DNA from: Opitutales bacterium
Lineage (GTDB): Bacteria; Verrucomicrobiota; Verrucomicrobiia; Opitutales; Seribacteraceae
Direction: 5' to 3'
NCBI GenBank assembly: GCA_028045305.1
Contig: JAOFTV010000004.1
Span: 62,001 to 126,000 of the forward strand
DNA: 64,000 bases
A program made the translations under genes and the position numbers. Positions within the stretch are counted from its first letter, which is position 1, and each line of letters starts with the position of its first letter. The notes beneath the pieces are model-generated. The model saw nothing but the letters and a program-made list of their open reading frames with translations, was not told the origin of the DNA and made no database searches. This document shows positions 16,267 to 25,257 of this stretch, piece after piece.

Positions 16267-17385
16267 TCAGAGGTTCGCATACAGCTTTTGTGCTATGTTT
16301 GTCCAGGAATGCCGGTTTGCCCATTCCTTTCCTTTTTTACCCATTATTTTTCTCAATTCATAATCGTTAATCAAAGAATCAATTTTATCTGTAAGTTCAG
16401 ATGGATTATTTGGGTCGGTTAGGAAACCGGTTACTTTATCCTTTACCGCATCCTCAACTCCACCAGTTCGATGAGCAACAATAGGTAAACCATGAGCAGA
16501 AGCTTCCAAATAAACAAAACCGAATCCTTCAATGCTTTTAGGGTGGGGGATAGAGGTTAGGGCAAAGATATCTGCATTTGCATAGGAGATTTTTAATTCC
16601 TCGTCTTCTTGATCGCCTAAAAATTCCACTGGGCAATCTAAAAGAGCTGCCGCTCTTTTAAGTTTTTTGTAGTAAGAGTGGTGGACGGTTGGCCCAACCA
16701 TTCGGCAAACTAGCTTTTTTTGGGAACGACTATTAAGTTTACCAATTGCTTGAATAAGTTCCAACTGTCCTTTTCGAGGATGAACTCTGCCCACACAAAG
16801 CAACACAAGGCGACTAAAGTTGGCAGAATTTTCTTTACCATTTAAATTTTCTTTTTCAGGAATCACTCTCCTTGCAGGGGCTCCCGGGATTCTAAGGATT
16901 CGCTTTTCTAGTTTTGGGCAAAGTGTCTTTAGGTTTTTTTCATTATGCAATGAAAGTACATGTATTTTTTTTGCTTCCGATAAAAGTTTCTGGAAAAGAA
17001 ACTTTTCCCAGACATTCTTAGTGAAACGTAAGAGTTCTGAACCATGAATGGTGACCAAAAAAGGTGGTTTTTCCTTAAGAAGCCAGCCAAACCTTATCAT
17101 TGCTCTGAGCACACCTGGGTCTGCTAGATGCAAGTATTTGTATTGCGAGAGATTTTTTTTCACATGCCTTATAAGTTTCCAACTGCATATCCAACTTTGG
17201 GATCCTTTATGGGACATTTTACGCACCTTTATAGAATTTTCTGTTAAGGCATTTGATGGTGCCAAAACTTCAACATTAATATCAGATTGCATGGAGGCAT
17301 GAGCAAGCTCTTCGCAATATACACCAGCTCCACCCCTTGTCGGAGGGTATTCATGTGTAATCAAGGCAATTAGGTTTCTTTGCAT
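16267..17385 (-). CDS. Glycosyltransferase family 4 (GT-B fold)
   Basis: 372 aa from the internal ATG at 17385 (MQRNLIALITHEYPPTRGGAGVYCEEL), the usual GT4 start; the track start adds 16 residues overlapping the divergent gene. The N-terminal acceptor domain has the HEYPPTRGG loop. The C-terminal Rossmann domain shows LLCVGRVHPRKGQLELIQAI and the donor-binding E-x7-E region (SIEGFGFVYLEASAHGLPIVAHRTGGVEDAV). It probably adds a sugar in the surface-polysaccharide pathway encoded around it. Donor and acceptor are unknown. Confidence 0.9.
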   Translation of the reverse strand: MQRNLIALITHEYPPTRGGAGVYCEELAHASMQSDINVEVLAPSNALTENSIKVRKMSHKGSQSWICSWKLIRHVKKNLSQYKYLHLADPGVLRAMIRFGWLLKEKPPFLVTIHGSELLRFTKNVWEKFLFQKLLSEAKKIHVLSLHNEKNLKTLCPKLEKRILRIPGAPARRVIPEKENLNGKENSANFSRLVLLCVGRVHPRKGQLELIQAIGKLNSRSQKKLVCRMVGPTVHHSYYKKLKRAAALLDCPVEFLGDQEDEELKISYANADIFALTSIPHPKSIEGFGFVYLEASAHGLPIVAHRTGGVEDAVKDKVTGFLTDPNNPSELTDKIDSLINDYELRKIMGKKGKEWANRHSWTNIAQKLYANL

Positions 17386-17453
17386 TAAGTTTTTTGTATC
17401 TTTTAAAAACTTTTGCTTCTCGGCAAAGACCAATTTTCATAAGGTGGTATGCA

Positions 17454-18275
17454 ATGATTGCTCCCACTGCTTTAATAACTGGAGGATCCAGTGGGATCGG
17501 ATTAGCGATTTCGGAACAATTAATTGCTAAAGGCTACCAAATTTTTTCGGTTTCACGTAACCCCGGTCGTGGTCCCAAAACGCCCAATTTTGTTCCCCTT
17601 GAATTTGATCTTTTTGATCTGGATAAGATCGCTGAATTTTCTGAGGACTTTATGAAGCAGCATGGAGTTCCAGAAATACTAATTAACAATGCAGGATATG
17701 GAGCATTTTACGACTGGGCATCTTTCCCAGAGGAGCAAATCGTTAAACAGTCGAATTTATTATTCACCAGCCCTGTGTTATTGTGCCGATATTTTGCACC
17801 GGCAATGCAACAAAGGGGTTCGGGGACGATCTTGAATTTATCGTCTCTTGCTACCTTATATCCCTTGCCTTTCATGCCCTTGTACAATGCGGGAAAGTCT
17901 GCACTTTCTTCCTTTACTGAATCTATGATGCTGGAATATTTTGATTGTCCAAAGTTTATTGATTTTCGGATGGGAGATGTCAGGACAAAATTTAATCAAT
18001 CAGCACGGGTACAGGCAAGGTGGGAGCAATCGTCCAGTATGAAAAAAGCATGGGACAGGATTGAGTGGCAGTTAGAAAGATCACCCAGTGCCAAAACTGC
18101 TGCAGACCAAATTCTAAAGACTATTGAGTATGGGAAAAGTGGTAGGTTTTATGGTGGAGGTTTTTTTCATCGAGTATTTTTGCCTTTAATTCGACCAATC
18201 TTCTTCAGAAATATTAATAATTTTATTCTAAGACGATATTATGAGGTAAAAAATCGAGAGATTGAAAATTTCTAA
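17454..18275 (+). CDS. Short-chain dehydrogenase/reductase
   Basis: 273 aa from the ATG at 17454 (MIAPTALITGGSSGIG), with AAGGTGG a few bases upstream. Classical SDR features: cofactor motif TGGSSGIG, NNAG (ILINNAGYGAF), catalytic Ser in LNLSSLATL and Tyr-x3-Lys in YNAGKSAL. It is a cytoplasmic NAD(P)-dependent oxidoreductase. It is divergent from the glycosyltransferase at 16267, with 68 bases between the two starts. The substrate cannot be told; the location suggests sugar or lipid modification. Confidence 0.9.
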   Translation: MIAPTALITGGSSGIGLAISEQLIAKGYQIFSVSRNPGRGPKTPNFVPLEFDLFDLDKIAEFSEDFMKQHGVPEILINNAGYGAFYDWASFPEEQIVKQSNLLFTSPVLLCRYFAPAMQQRGSGTILNLSSLATLYPLPFMPLYNAGKSALSSFTESMMLEYFDCPKFIDFRMGDVRTKFNQSARVQARWEQSSSMKKAWDRIEWQLERSPSAKTAADQILKTIEYGKSGRFYGGGFFHRVFLPLIRPIFFRNINNFILRRYYEVKNREIENF

Positions 18276-18320
18276 TGTGCTTGATTCATATACCAGATGT
18301 AATGTACCTTATATTTTGGT

Positions 18321-18326
18321 TATAAT
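18321..18326 (+). promoter_or_regulatory. TATAAT -10 box nine bases before a start codon
   Basis: A perfect consensus -10 hexamer lies with only nine bases to the ATG at 18336, and no Shine-Dalgarno sequence is visible. A matching -35 box is poor. If used, the transcript would have a leader of about 2-3 bases. Confidence 0.45.
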
Positions 18327-18335
18327 TTCTCTGAT

Positions 18336-19562
18336 ATGCCTTATAAAATAGCTTCAATTTCCATTTTTATCTTTCTTTTATCGTTACCGATATCAGGAAG
18401 GATCATCAACTGGGCGACTGATGCGGATCTTAACTACGCCATCGGTGATATAATAATTTTTAATAGTGCAAATTATGTTGCATCAGCAATTGGTAGTCAG
18501 TCTCCATCAGAAAACCCTAGTAATTTTGTAAATATCGAGGAAGAACTTACTCAAGTCAGTCAAAGCCTTCCGCCCGATCCACCTAGTTGGACGGCAGAAG
18601 AATTGGCAGCCGTGCAAACACAAGCAGCGCAACTTGCCGCCCCTGACAGCAATGCATCAGATTCTACAGGTTTGGTGAGTTTGAGCGTTCGTGGTCGAGT
18701 CGGGACTGGAGATAATATTCGCATCATGGGATTTGTCCTTGCTGGTACTGGAAGTGGAAAAATCTTAATGAGAGGGCTCGGTCCTGTACTTGCTGATTGG
18801 GGTTTGTCCTCCAGTAGCCTGTTGCCCAATCCGAAAATCAGGCTTTTTAAATACAAGAGTGCTTCGAACATTCAAACAGGTGGTTCTGATGAGGAATCGA
18901 GCGGGAAGAATTTCGACTACACAGACAATACTTCCCCGCAATTAACTTCTATAAATTCCGCTAGAGCATCGGTTCTGCCATTAGTAAATTTAAACGATAA
19001 TCAAGCTATCTCTTTACCCTCCTTGAGTTCTGGGTTTTATACGATGTGGATGGAAGATGAGAATGATCTCACCGGAATAGGGAATGCTGCGGTCGATCTC
19101 TACGATTCACCGAGTCATTCATTTACTCATGCTTCTTCCAGAGGATTGGTTTATGTTGATGAAGCTATGTTTGGAAGTTTCAAAATTTCTGGCACTGGGA
19201 CGAGAAAAATTTACATTCGTGGACGCGGTCCAACTTTATCTAAGTACAACGTGGACAATGTAATGTCCGATCCTGAAATTGTTCTGTTCAAGTATATTAA
19301 TGACCCTAGTGATGATCTAGAAACTCCTCCTGTTGAACCAACTGAAATTGCGTCAAATGATGATTATGAATCGAACGCCTCCACTAGTGATACTATCAAG
19401 GCATACTCAACTTCTCTGCATGGATGGCCAGAAATTGATGCGAAAGAACCAGCCTTGTTAATTGATCTTGAACCAGGCTATTATTCTGCCCATTTAAAAT
19501 CAAAATCAAACCTTGACGATGGGAAAAACGGTTGGATTGGCATCGATGATGTCACGGACTAG
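18336..19562 (+). CDS. Secreted protein with two GRVGTGD...RGLGP repeat modules
   Basis: 408 aa with a signal peptide (IASISIFIFLLSLPISG). Two related modules are visible. The first is about residues 110-250 (SLSVRGRVGTGDNIRIMGFVLAGTGSGKILMRGLGPVLADWGL...LFKY). The second is about residues 260-400 (ASSRGLVYVDEAMFGSFKISGTGTRKIYIRGRGPTLSKY...LFKY). Such beta-rich repeats are common in exported Verrucomicrobia proteins; their role is not known to me. The region before the first module is Ser/Ala/Gln-rich. It stands alone between sugar-related genes and may be surface-exposed. Confidence 0.75.
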   Translation: MPYKIASISIFIFLLSLPISGRIINWATDADLNYAIGDIIIFNSANYVASAIGSQSPSENPSNFVNIEEELTQVSQSLPPDPPSWTAEELAAVQTQAAQLAAPDSNASDSTGLVSLSVRGRVGTGDNIRIMGFVLAGTGSGKILMRGLGPVLADWGLSSSSLLPNPKIRLFKYKSASNIQTGGSDEESSGKNFDYTDNTSPQLTSINSARASVLPLVNLNDNQAISLPSLSSGFYTMWMEDENDLTGIGNAAVDLYDSPSHSFTHASSRGLVYVDEAMFGSFKISGTGTRKIYIRGRGPTLSKYNVDNVMSDPEIVLFKYINDPSDDLETPPVEPTEIASNDDYESNASTSDTIKAYSTSLHGWPEIDAKEPALLIDLEPGYYSAHLKSKSNLDDGKNGWIGIDDVTD

Positions 19563-19639
19563 TAAGGATTATTCAATTTAGAGATCTTGGCTTTTCGTGA
19601 GGAGAAGCATTTTCATATTTATCTCCTGTTCTTCCTCAA

Positions 19640-22312
19640 ATGTTATTTGACGAAGCTCTGCCAAGTACTGGGTTTAATCCGGTTTATTTATCCAATGTTC
19701 CAAGCTGGCATAGGCATCTCCCTTTTGCTTATGATTTAGTTGCTCATCTTAAACCTAAGCAATTTGTAGAACTTGGGGTACATTATGGTGATTCTTACTT
19801 CACCTTTTGTCAGTCTGTTAAGGATCATGGCATTGAATGTAATTGCCATGGTATAGATACTTGGAAAGGAGATCATCATGCCGGTCTTTATGGTGAAGAG
19901 GTATGGGAGATGGTCAAACATCACAATGATTCAAATTTTAAAGAATTTTCTACTTTAGCCAGGGAATCTTTTTTAAAGGCTGCTTCTCGTTTTAAAGACC
20001 AATCAATCGATTTACTTCATATTGATGGTTTACATACCTATGAAGCAGTCCGAGAAGATTTTACTACTTGGATAGGCAAAGTTACCAATGGTGGGATCGT
20101 TCTTTTTCACGATGTTGAAGAAAAACAAAATGATTTCGGAGTTTGGAAATTTTGGAAAGAACTACAAGAGGAATTTCCCACTGTAAACTTTGAGCATGGC
20201 CATGGTTTGGGAGTATTATTTAACCAACCCATAGGTGAGCCAGTTTCTTGGTATTTAGATTCTTATGATCCAAAAAAACTTGGAAACCTTTATTATCGGG
20301 TAAAAGGGGAAAATGTAAGTTTAAGGAAGCAATATTTTGAATTAGAAAATTCCCAAATTGAGAATGAGTCATCGAGTAAAGAGCTTACCAATGAATTGAA
20401 TGAGTTTGATTTTAAATGTTCAGAACTCGAAAAGGCGTTTCATGAGTCAATGAGGCAGAATTTGATTCTTCGTGATAAGGTGAAAAGAATTCAAAATTCA
20501 TTTTCCTGGAATATTACTTATCCCCTTCGATTTCTTCGAAGGGCACTATTGGACCCTCTTTTGAGAAGTTTTATAGGAAATCGTAAAGCCAAAAGGCAGA
20601 GCATTTCTTTCAATGAATGGGTGGAGGAATATGACACCATCGATGAAAACAGATTGAAATTATATTTATTTGAATGTGAGCAGCTTACGATTAACCCCCT
20701 TATTTCCATTGTGGTTCCGATCCACAAAGTAAGTGTAAAAATACTGGAAGAGACGATCGAGTCTGTGAAGGAACAAGTCTATCAAAATTGGGAATTAATT
20801 CTCATTGATGATTGTTCTCATGATTTCGACCTGAAGCAAAAAATATTATTATTTCAAGCGAGCGATTATCGAATTAAAGCCTTTTTTCGAGATGTTCGTG
20901 GTAACATAGCACAAGCTTCCAATGAAGGAATAAATCGTTCTGCTGGTTCTTATATACTTTTTCTGGATCATGATGATCTTTTAAGAAATCATTCTCTGCT
21001 TCGCATTGTACAAGCAATCGAATCCAATTCTTCCTTGAAATTAATTTATTCAGATGAAGATAAAATCAACATTTTAGGAAGACGAACTTCACCAAACTTT
21101 AAGCCTAGTTGGAATCCCGACCTTTTACTTAGCCAAAACTATATCTGTCATCTATTGTGCGTTGAAGCTAATGTACTTAAGCAAGTTTCTGGTTTTAGAG
21201 AAGGGTATGAAGGCTGCCAAGACTGGGATTTAGTGCTACGGATTACCGAACGATTGAACTCTCAAGAAATTCATCATATTCCGGAGATTCTTTATCATTG
21301 GCGTAAGAGCGGAACCTCTACAGCTACTTCCTTGATGGCCAAACCCTATGTTGCAAAAAATAGCCTTAAAGTGATTGAGTCTGCGCTACAGCGTAGGGGT
21401 GTGAGTGCTCAGGTACATTTAACCTCAGAAATAAATAATTATATTAAAATCGAGTATGAGATTAGGGAGACTCATCCCATAGTTTCCATCATAATTCCAA
21501 CTAGAGATCAGTTAAGTCATCTCCAGAAATGCATAGATGGAGTTTTGAAAAATACTAATTACCCAGATTTAGAGATTCTAGTGTGTGATAATGATTCTGA
21601 AGAAATTTCTACTTTAGAATTTCTTAATTCCTTGGATGGGAATCCCAAAATTCGCGTTTTAAGAATACCGGGTCCATTTAATTATTCCCGTATTAATAAC
21701 CAAGCAGTTTCGATGTCGAAAGGAGACATGATTTTGTTTCTCAATAATGATGTGGAAGCGATTAACGAAGATTGGCTTAAGGAAATGTTATCTCATGCCC
21801 TTCGTCCTGAAATAGGATGTGTTGGGGCTAAATTACTTTATCCCAATAATACCATCCAGCATGCCGGAGTGGTTCTTGGAATAGGGGGTGTTGCGGGTCA
21901 TGCGTTTCGAGCTTTCCCTCACAATCATTCTGGCTACATGGGTCGTTTAAATCTTGTACAAAATTATTCTGCCGTTACCGCTGCGTGTATGATGGTTAGA
22001 AAATCTATCTTTTTACAGTCTGGAGGGTTTGACGAGGAGAATCTTAAAGTTGCTTTTAATGATGTTGATCTTTGTTTGAAGATCAAGGAGTTGGGTTATC
22101 GCAACCTATGGACACCTTATGCTCAGTTATTCCATCATGAGTCTGCTTCCAGGGGTAATGATTTATCTCCAGCGAATTTAAAAAGATACACACAAGAATC
22201 AGATTACTTAAAAAGTAAGTGGTCCGAATACATGAACGATGATCCTAGTTATAACCCAAACCTTACTTATGATAGGGAAGATTTTGCTCTCGGGTACAAA
22301 TCTGGTGAGTGA
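19640..22312 (+). CDS. Methyltransferase - double GT2 glycosyltransferase fusion
   Basis: 890 aa, multidomain. Residues about 1-210 form a class I SAM methyltransferase of the Methyltransf_24 type (FVELGVHYGDSYFTF, HGIDTWKGD, IDLLHIDGLHTYEAV, VLFHDVE). A coiled-coil-like linker (about 225-290) follows. Two GT-A glycosyltransferase family 2 domains come next: PLISIVVPIHKVS...FLDHDDL (about 350-600) and PIVSIIIPTRDQ...FLNNDVEAINEDW...AACMMVRKSIFLQSGGFDE (about 610-860). Such fusions build and cap O-antigen or capsule chains. It is followed by the acyltransferase-like gene with a 4-base overlap. Confidence 0.9.
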   Translation: MLFDEALPSTGFNPVYLSNVPSWHRHLPFAYDLVAHLKPKQFVELGVHYGDSYFTFCQSVKDHGIECNCHGIDTWKGDHHAGLYGEEVWEMVKHHNDSNFKEFSTLARESFLKAASRFKDQSIDLLHIDGLHTYEAVREDFTTWIGKVTNGGIVLFHDVEEKQNDFGVWKFWKELQEEFPTVNFEHGHGLGVLFNQPIGEPVSWYLDSYDPKKLGNLYYRVKGENVSLRKQYFELENSQIENESSSKELTNELNEFDFKCSELEKAFHESMRQNLILRDKVKRIQNSFSWNITYPLRFLRRALLDPLLRSFIGNRKAKRQSISFNEWVEEYDTIDENRLKLYLFECEQLTINPLISIVVPIHKVSVKILEETIESVKEQVYQNWELILIDDCSHDFDLKQKILLFQASDYRIKAFFRDVRGNIAQASNEGINRSAGSYILFLDHDDLLRNHSLLRIVQAIESNSSLKLIYSDEDKINILGRRTSPNFKPSWNPDLLLSQNYICHLLCVEANVLKQVSGFREGYEGCQDWDLVLRITERLNSQEIHHIPEILYHWRKSGTSTATSLMAKPYVAKNSLKVIESALQRRGVSAQVHLTSEINNYIKIEYEIRETHPIVSIIIPTRDQLSHLQKCIDGVLKNTNYPDLEILVCDNDSEEISTLEFLNSLDGNPKIRVLRIPGPFNYSRINNQAVSMSKGDMILFLNNDVEAINEDWLKEMLSHALRPEIGCVGAKLLYPNNTIQHAGVVLGIGGVAGHAFRAFPHNHSGYMGRLNLVQNYSAVTAACMMVRKSIFLQSGGFDEENLKVAFNDVDLCLKIKELGYRNLWTPYAQLFHHESASRGNDLSPANLKRYTQESDYLKSKWSEYMNDDPSYNPNLTYDREDFALGYKSGE

Positions 22313-23073
22313 AACGACATATAAGAATTCATTTACAAATGAATGAAAAGCAAAGTTATTTTTATGAGTTGTATGAACTGATGTTAAAAAAGAATCCCGC
22401 TACTTTTGCGAGCATCATGAAAAATGAGTTGTCCTATCTTTCCAGAGATTATGCGGATAAAAAAGTTTTCATTTCTAATAAAGCTGAAATTTCATGCGAG
22501 AGTTCGAGTAGAGGGGGAGTTTTTGCTTTTTTACACTTTGGAAATTTTTTTCTTTCTGGGGCGGCTTTATGCCAAAAATTAAAAATTAATTATACTGCAG
22601 TTGCATCCTTGGTAAATATGCAGTTCATGAAGGATGAAGAGATTTCCTTTTGGAGAGATGTTCATGAAAAGGCAGGCAATTGCTATTCAGAGAAACTCTT
22701 TTTCACCTCAAATTATCCGAAGAAGATGATCAACTGGTTATTGGCTGGAAATTATTTGGGAGTTGCAATGGATGTAGCCGAAGAAGGGAAAAATAACAAA
22801 CGAACGGAATTTGAGTTTTTGGGAAAAAAGGTTTTTCTACAAACAAGTCCGGCGAGGTTGGCCCGAATCACCAAAAAGCCATTGTTTCCTATGAATATTC
22901 TTTATTGTCCGCTTTCAAGAAAGCATAAGCTTTTTCTGGGCAAACCAGTTATCGTTCATGATGAAGTAGACGCTTCTAAAGCAATAGTCGAAGAAATTGA
23001 GAAAGAGATCAAGGGACGAGAGTATCAATTTTTTCATGATATTCACAAGACCTTTCATGAACCTTCTAGGTAG
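22309..23073 (+). CDS. LpxL/HtrB-like acyltransferase (tentative)
   Basis: 254 aa starting at a GTG that overlaps the previous stop (GTGA). The pattern FLHFGNFFLSGAAL resembles the HxxNWE-type catalytic region of lipid A late acyltransferases, although the acidic residue is not obvious. Later segments (AMDVAEEGKNNKRTEFEFLGKKVFLQTSPARLARITKKPLFPM) match the LpxL layout of substrate and 'R..F.G...A..P..la' motifs. It may acylate a lipid or glycolipid made in this region. Translational coupling to the methyltransferase-glycosyltransferase gene suggests the same pathway. Confidence 0.6.
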   Translation: MKRHIRIHLQMNEKQSYFYELYELMLKKNPATFASIMKNELSYLSRDYADKKVFISNKAEISCESSSRGGVFAFLHFGNFFLSGAALCQKLKINYTAVASLVNMQFMKDEEISFWRDVHEKAGNCYSEKLFFTSNYPKKMINWLLAGNYLGVAMDVAEEGKNNKRTEFEFLGKKVFLQTSPARLARITKKPLFPMNILYCPLSRKHKLFLGKPVIVHDEVDASKAIVEEIEKEIKGREYQFFHDIHKTFHEPSR

Positions 23074-23084
23074 CCACCTTGAAG

Positions 23085-24281
23085 TCAAGATTTAGGCAGA
23101 GTTTCCCATTTGTGATGCAGATGAGCAATTCCCTGCTCCAAATCATCCTGAATCACTTTTAAATGAAATATTCTTGTAACGGAGTCCAATGTTTGCAACC
23201 CATGTTCGCAGAACAAACTTAAATCCATGGAGTAATTGCCCATTAATAAAGGTATTTTCTTAAAAACAATTTCAAAACAGTGTTCCTCTTCATTTAAGGA
23301 AAAAGGTAAGGCTTTGTCATTTAAGGAGCCCGCTGATGCAATGATTTCCCCATTTGGCTTTCTTATGGACAATGCCAAGGTTGGTTTCCTGAGTGCTGGA
23401 TTGAAAAATGCTTTTATTCTAAAATCATCCACCCTAGATTTGAAGACTGCTTCCTTTGTTACAAATTCTTCATTTTTGAAAAATTCAATTTTTCTCAGGT
23501 GTACTCTTGGAACGCTGCCTTTCTCCTTGTTTACAATGGGGTGAGGGTGATTAGTGTAAGGATTTTCGGTTATCTGCATTTCGTTGTAAGCCATGGTAAC
23601 TTCCTTTGTTTTGCCAATCCTCTTGATTTGACCCTGGTCTAACCAGATCGCTCTATCACAAAGGGCTTCAATTTGATATGTTGAGTGTGAGCAAAAAAGG
23701 ATGGTTGTGCCTTTATCTTTGAGTTCCAATATTCTATTTAAGCATTTATGAGCGAATTGCTGGTCTCCAACCGATAAGACTTCATCAATTACAAGTACCT
23801 CGGGACCAACGCAAGTAGCGATAGAAAAGGCTAAGCGCATCATCATGCCAGATGAGTATGTTTTTACAGGTTTCTCTACAAATTCATGGATGTCGGCAAA
23901 ATCTACTATATTGTTGAGAGCAAGATCGAGTTGTTTTTTCTTTAAACCCATGGTCGCTCCGCTCAAATAAATATTTTCAATTCCAGTGAATTCTGGATGA
24001 AAACCAGCACCTAATTCCAACAATGCACCAATTTTTCCATCGACTGTTATTGTGCCCTTTGTCGGCTTGATGGTGCCACAGATTAATTGCAGCAAAGTTG
24101 ACTTGCCGGCTCCATTTCGACCAATAATACCTACAACCTCTCCTTTTTTAATTTCAAAGCTCACGCTGGTAAGAGCTTGAAATGGATGAGTTTCTTTTTT
24201 TGTAAACAGGAAACTCTTAAGGAGAAAAAGCGTATCAGGTTGAGGAAAAAATTCTTTGGTAATGGATTGAACGCTTATCAT
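23085..24281 (-). CDS. ABC transporter ATPase for polysaccharide export (Wzt type)
   Basis: 398 aa. The ABC domain (about 1-235) has Walker A GRNGAGKST, signature YSSGMMMRLAFS, Walker B EVLVIDEVLSVGD and switch His (FCSHS). A C-terminal domain of about 150 residues (RKIEFFKNEEFVTKEAVFKSRVDDFRIKAFF...) fits the Wzt carbohydrate-binding region that recognises the finished glycan. Its permease partner is most likely the Wzm-type protein at 15425, on the other strand. It converges on the acyltransferase gene with an 11-base gap. Confidence 0.93.
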   Translation of the reverse strand: MISVQSITKEFFPQPDTLFLLKSFLFTKKETHPFQALTSVSFEIKKGEVVGIIGRNGAGKSTLLQLICGTIKPTKGTITVDGKIGALLELGAGFHPEFTGIENIYLSGATMGLKKKQLDLALNNIVDFADIHEFVEKPVKTYSSGMMMRLAFSIATCVGPEVLVIDEVLSVGDQQFAHKCLNRILELKDKGTTILFCSHSTYQIEALCDRAIWLDQGQIKRIGKTKEVTMAYNEMQITENPYTNHPHPIVNKEKGSVPRVHLRKIEFFKNEEFVTKEAVFKSRVDDFRIKAFFNPALRKPTLALSIRKPNGEIIASAGSLNDKALPFSLNEEEHCFEIVFKKIPLLMGNYSMDLSLFCEHGLQTLDSVTRIFHLKVIQDDLEQGIAHLHHKWETLPKS

Positions 24282-24387
24282 TTAGAAGATACAAATATGA
24301 TATCATCTAACTCTCCAGACTTTGAAAGTACAACTCCAATTAAATCATATAACCTCCAGGTTGTCTTTACCTTGAAAACACTGTCGA

Positions 24388-25257
24388 ATGATTGTTTTGT
24401 TAGGAAAAACTGGCTACATTGCCTCCCGAATCGCTCAATTGGGTGGTTCTAAAGTCTTGGGTGTTTCCCTTTCCGATACAGATTACTTTAAAGCCAGCGT
24501 ATTATCTGACTTATTAAAAGATGTCAAAGCGGAGTTTGTGGTGAATGCTGCTGGTTACACCGGCAAGCCCAATGTAGATGCTTGTGAATTAGCGAAGTAT
24601 GAATGCCTCCAAGGTAATGCAGTTTTACCTGGGATTATTCGTGAGGTCTGTGAGGATTTGAAAGTTCCATGGGGACATATTTCCAGTGGTTGTATTTACT
24701 CTGGGATAAGACCTGACGGAAATGGGTGGAGTGAGGAAGATAATCCTAATTTTTCCTTCCGTTGTCCTCCCTGCAGTTTTTATGGCGGCACAAAGGCATT
24801 GGGTGAGGAAGTTTTGGAGGGGGCGGAAAACTGCTTCGTTTGGAGGTTACGTATTCCTTTCAACCATGAACAAAGTCCCAGGAATTATCTCCAGAAAATT
24901 TTAAACTACAAAAATCTTTTGGAAGCGGAAAACTCAGTTTCCCATTTAGATGAGTTCGCCCAAAAATGCCTGGAATGTATAACCAAAGATGTTGAACCGG
25001 GTATTTACAATATGACTAATTCTGGATCTATTACCACTCGTCAAGTAACCGAGTGGATGCAGGAGCAGGGTCTGTCCGATAAGCAGTTTTCATTTTTCCA
25101 ATCGGAAGATGAATTTATGAACCTTGCTGCAAAAACTCCCCGGTCAAACTGTGTATTGGATACCAGTAAAGCTGAAAAGGCAGGCATTGCGATGCGACCT
25201 GTAGAGGAAGCGATGATTGACTCGATGCAAAAGATGAGACTAGAGCTTAGTGTATGA
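24388..25257 (+). CDS. Nucleotide-rhamnose reductase, NRS/ER-like (probable 3,5-epimerase/4-reductase)
   Basis: 289 aa, extended SDR. Cofactor motif LLGKTGYIASRI and catalytic Tyr-x3-Lys in FYGGTKALGEE. The motif series VVNAAGYTGKPNVDACE, GCIYSG, WSEEDNPNF, WRLRIPF, SPRNYLQKILNY and IYNMTNSGSITT follows the plant NRS/ER (UER1) and mimivirus epimerase/reductase more closely than RmlD of enterobacteria, as I recall those sequences. Such enzymes do both the 3,5-epimerisation and the 4-reduction. It overlaps rmlB by 4 bases, and no rmlC is present in the window. Confidence 0.85.
   Translation: MIVLLGKTGYIASRIAQLGGSKVLGVSLSDTDYFKASVLSDLLKDVKAEFVVNAAGYTGKPNVDACELAKYECLQGNAVLPGIIREVCEDLKVPWGHISSGCIYSGIRPDGNGWSEEDNPNFSFRCPPCSFYGGTKALGEEVLEGAENCFVWRLRIPFNHEQSPRNYLQKILNYKNLLEAENSVSHLDEFAQKCLECITKDVEPGIYNMTNSGSITTRQVTEWMQEQGLSDKQFSFFQSEDEFMNLAAKTPRSNCVLDTSKAEKAGIAMRPVEEAMIDSMQKMRLELSV

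Noticed and set aside
24177-24452. 91-aa ORF over the Wzt start and the upstream gap of the rhamnose reductase
   Set aside because: It is antisense to the Wzt-type gene for much of its length and runs into the reductase gene in another frame; no domain or ribosome binding site is visible.
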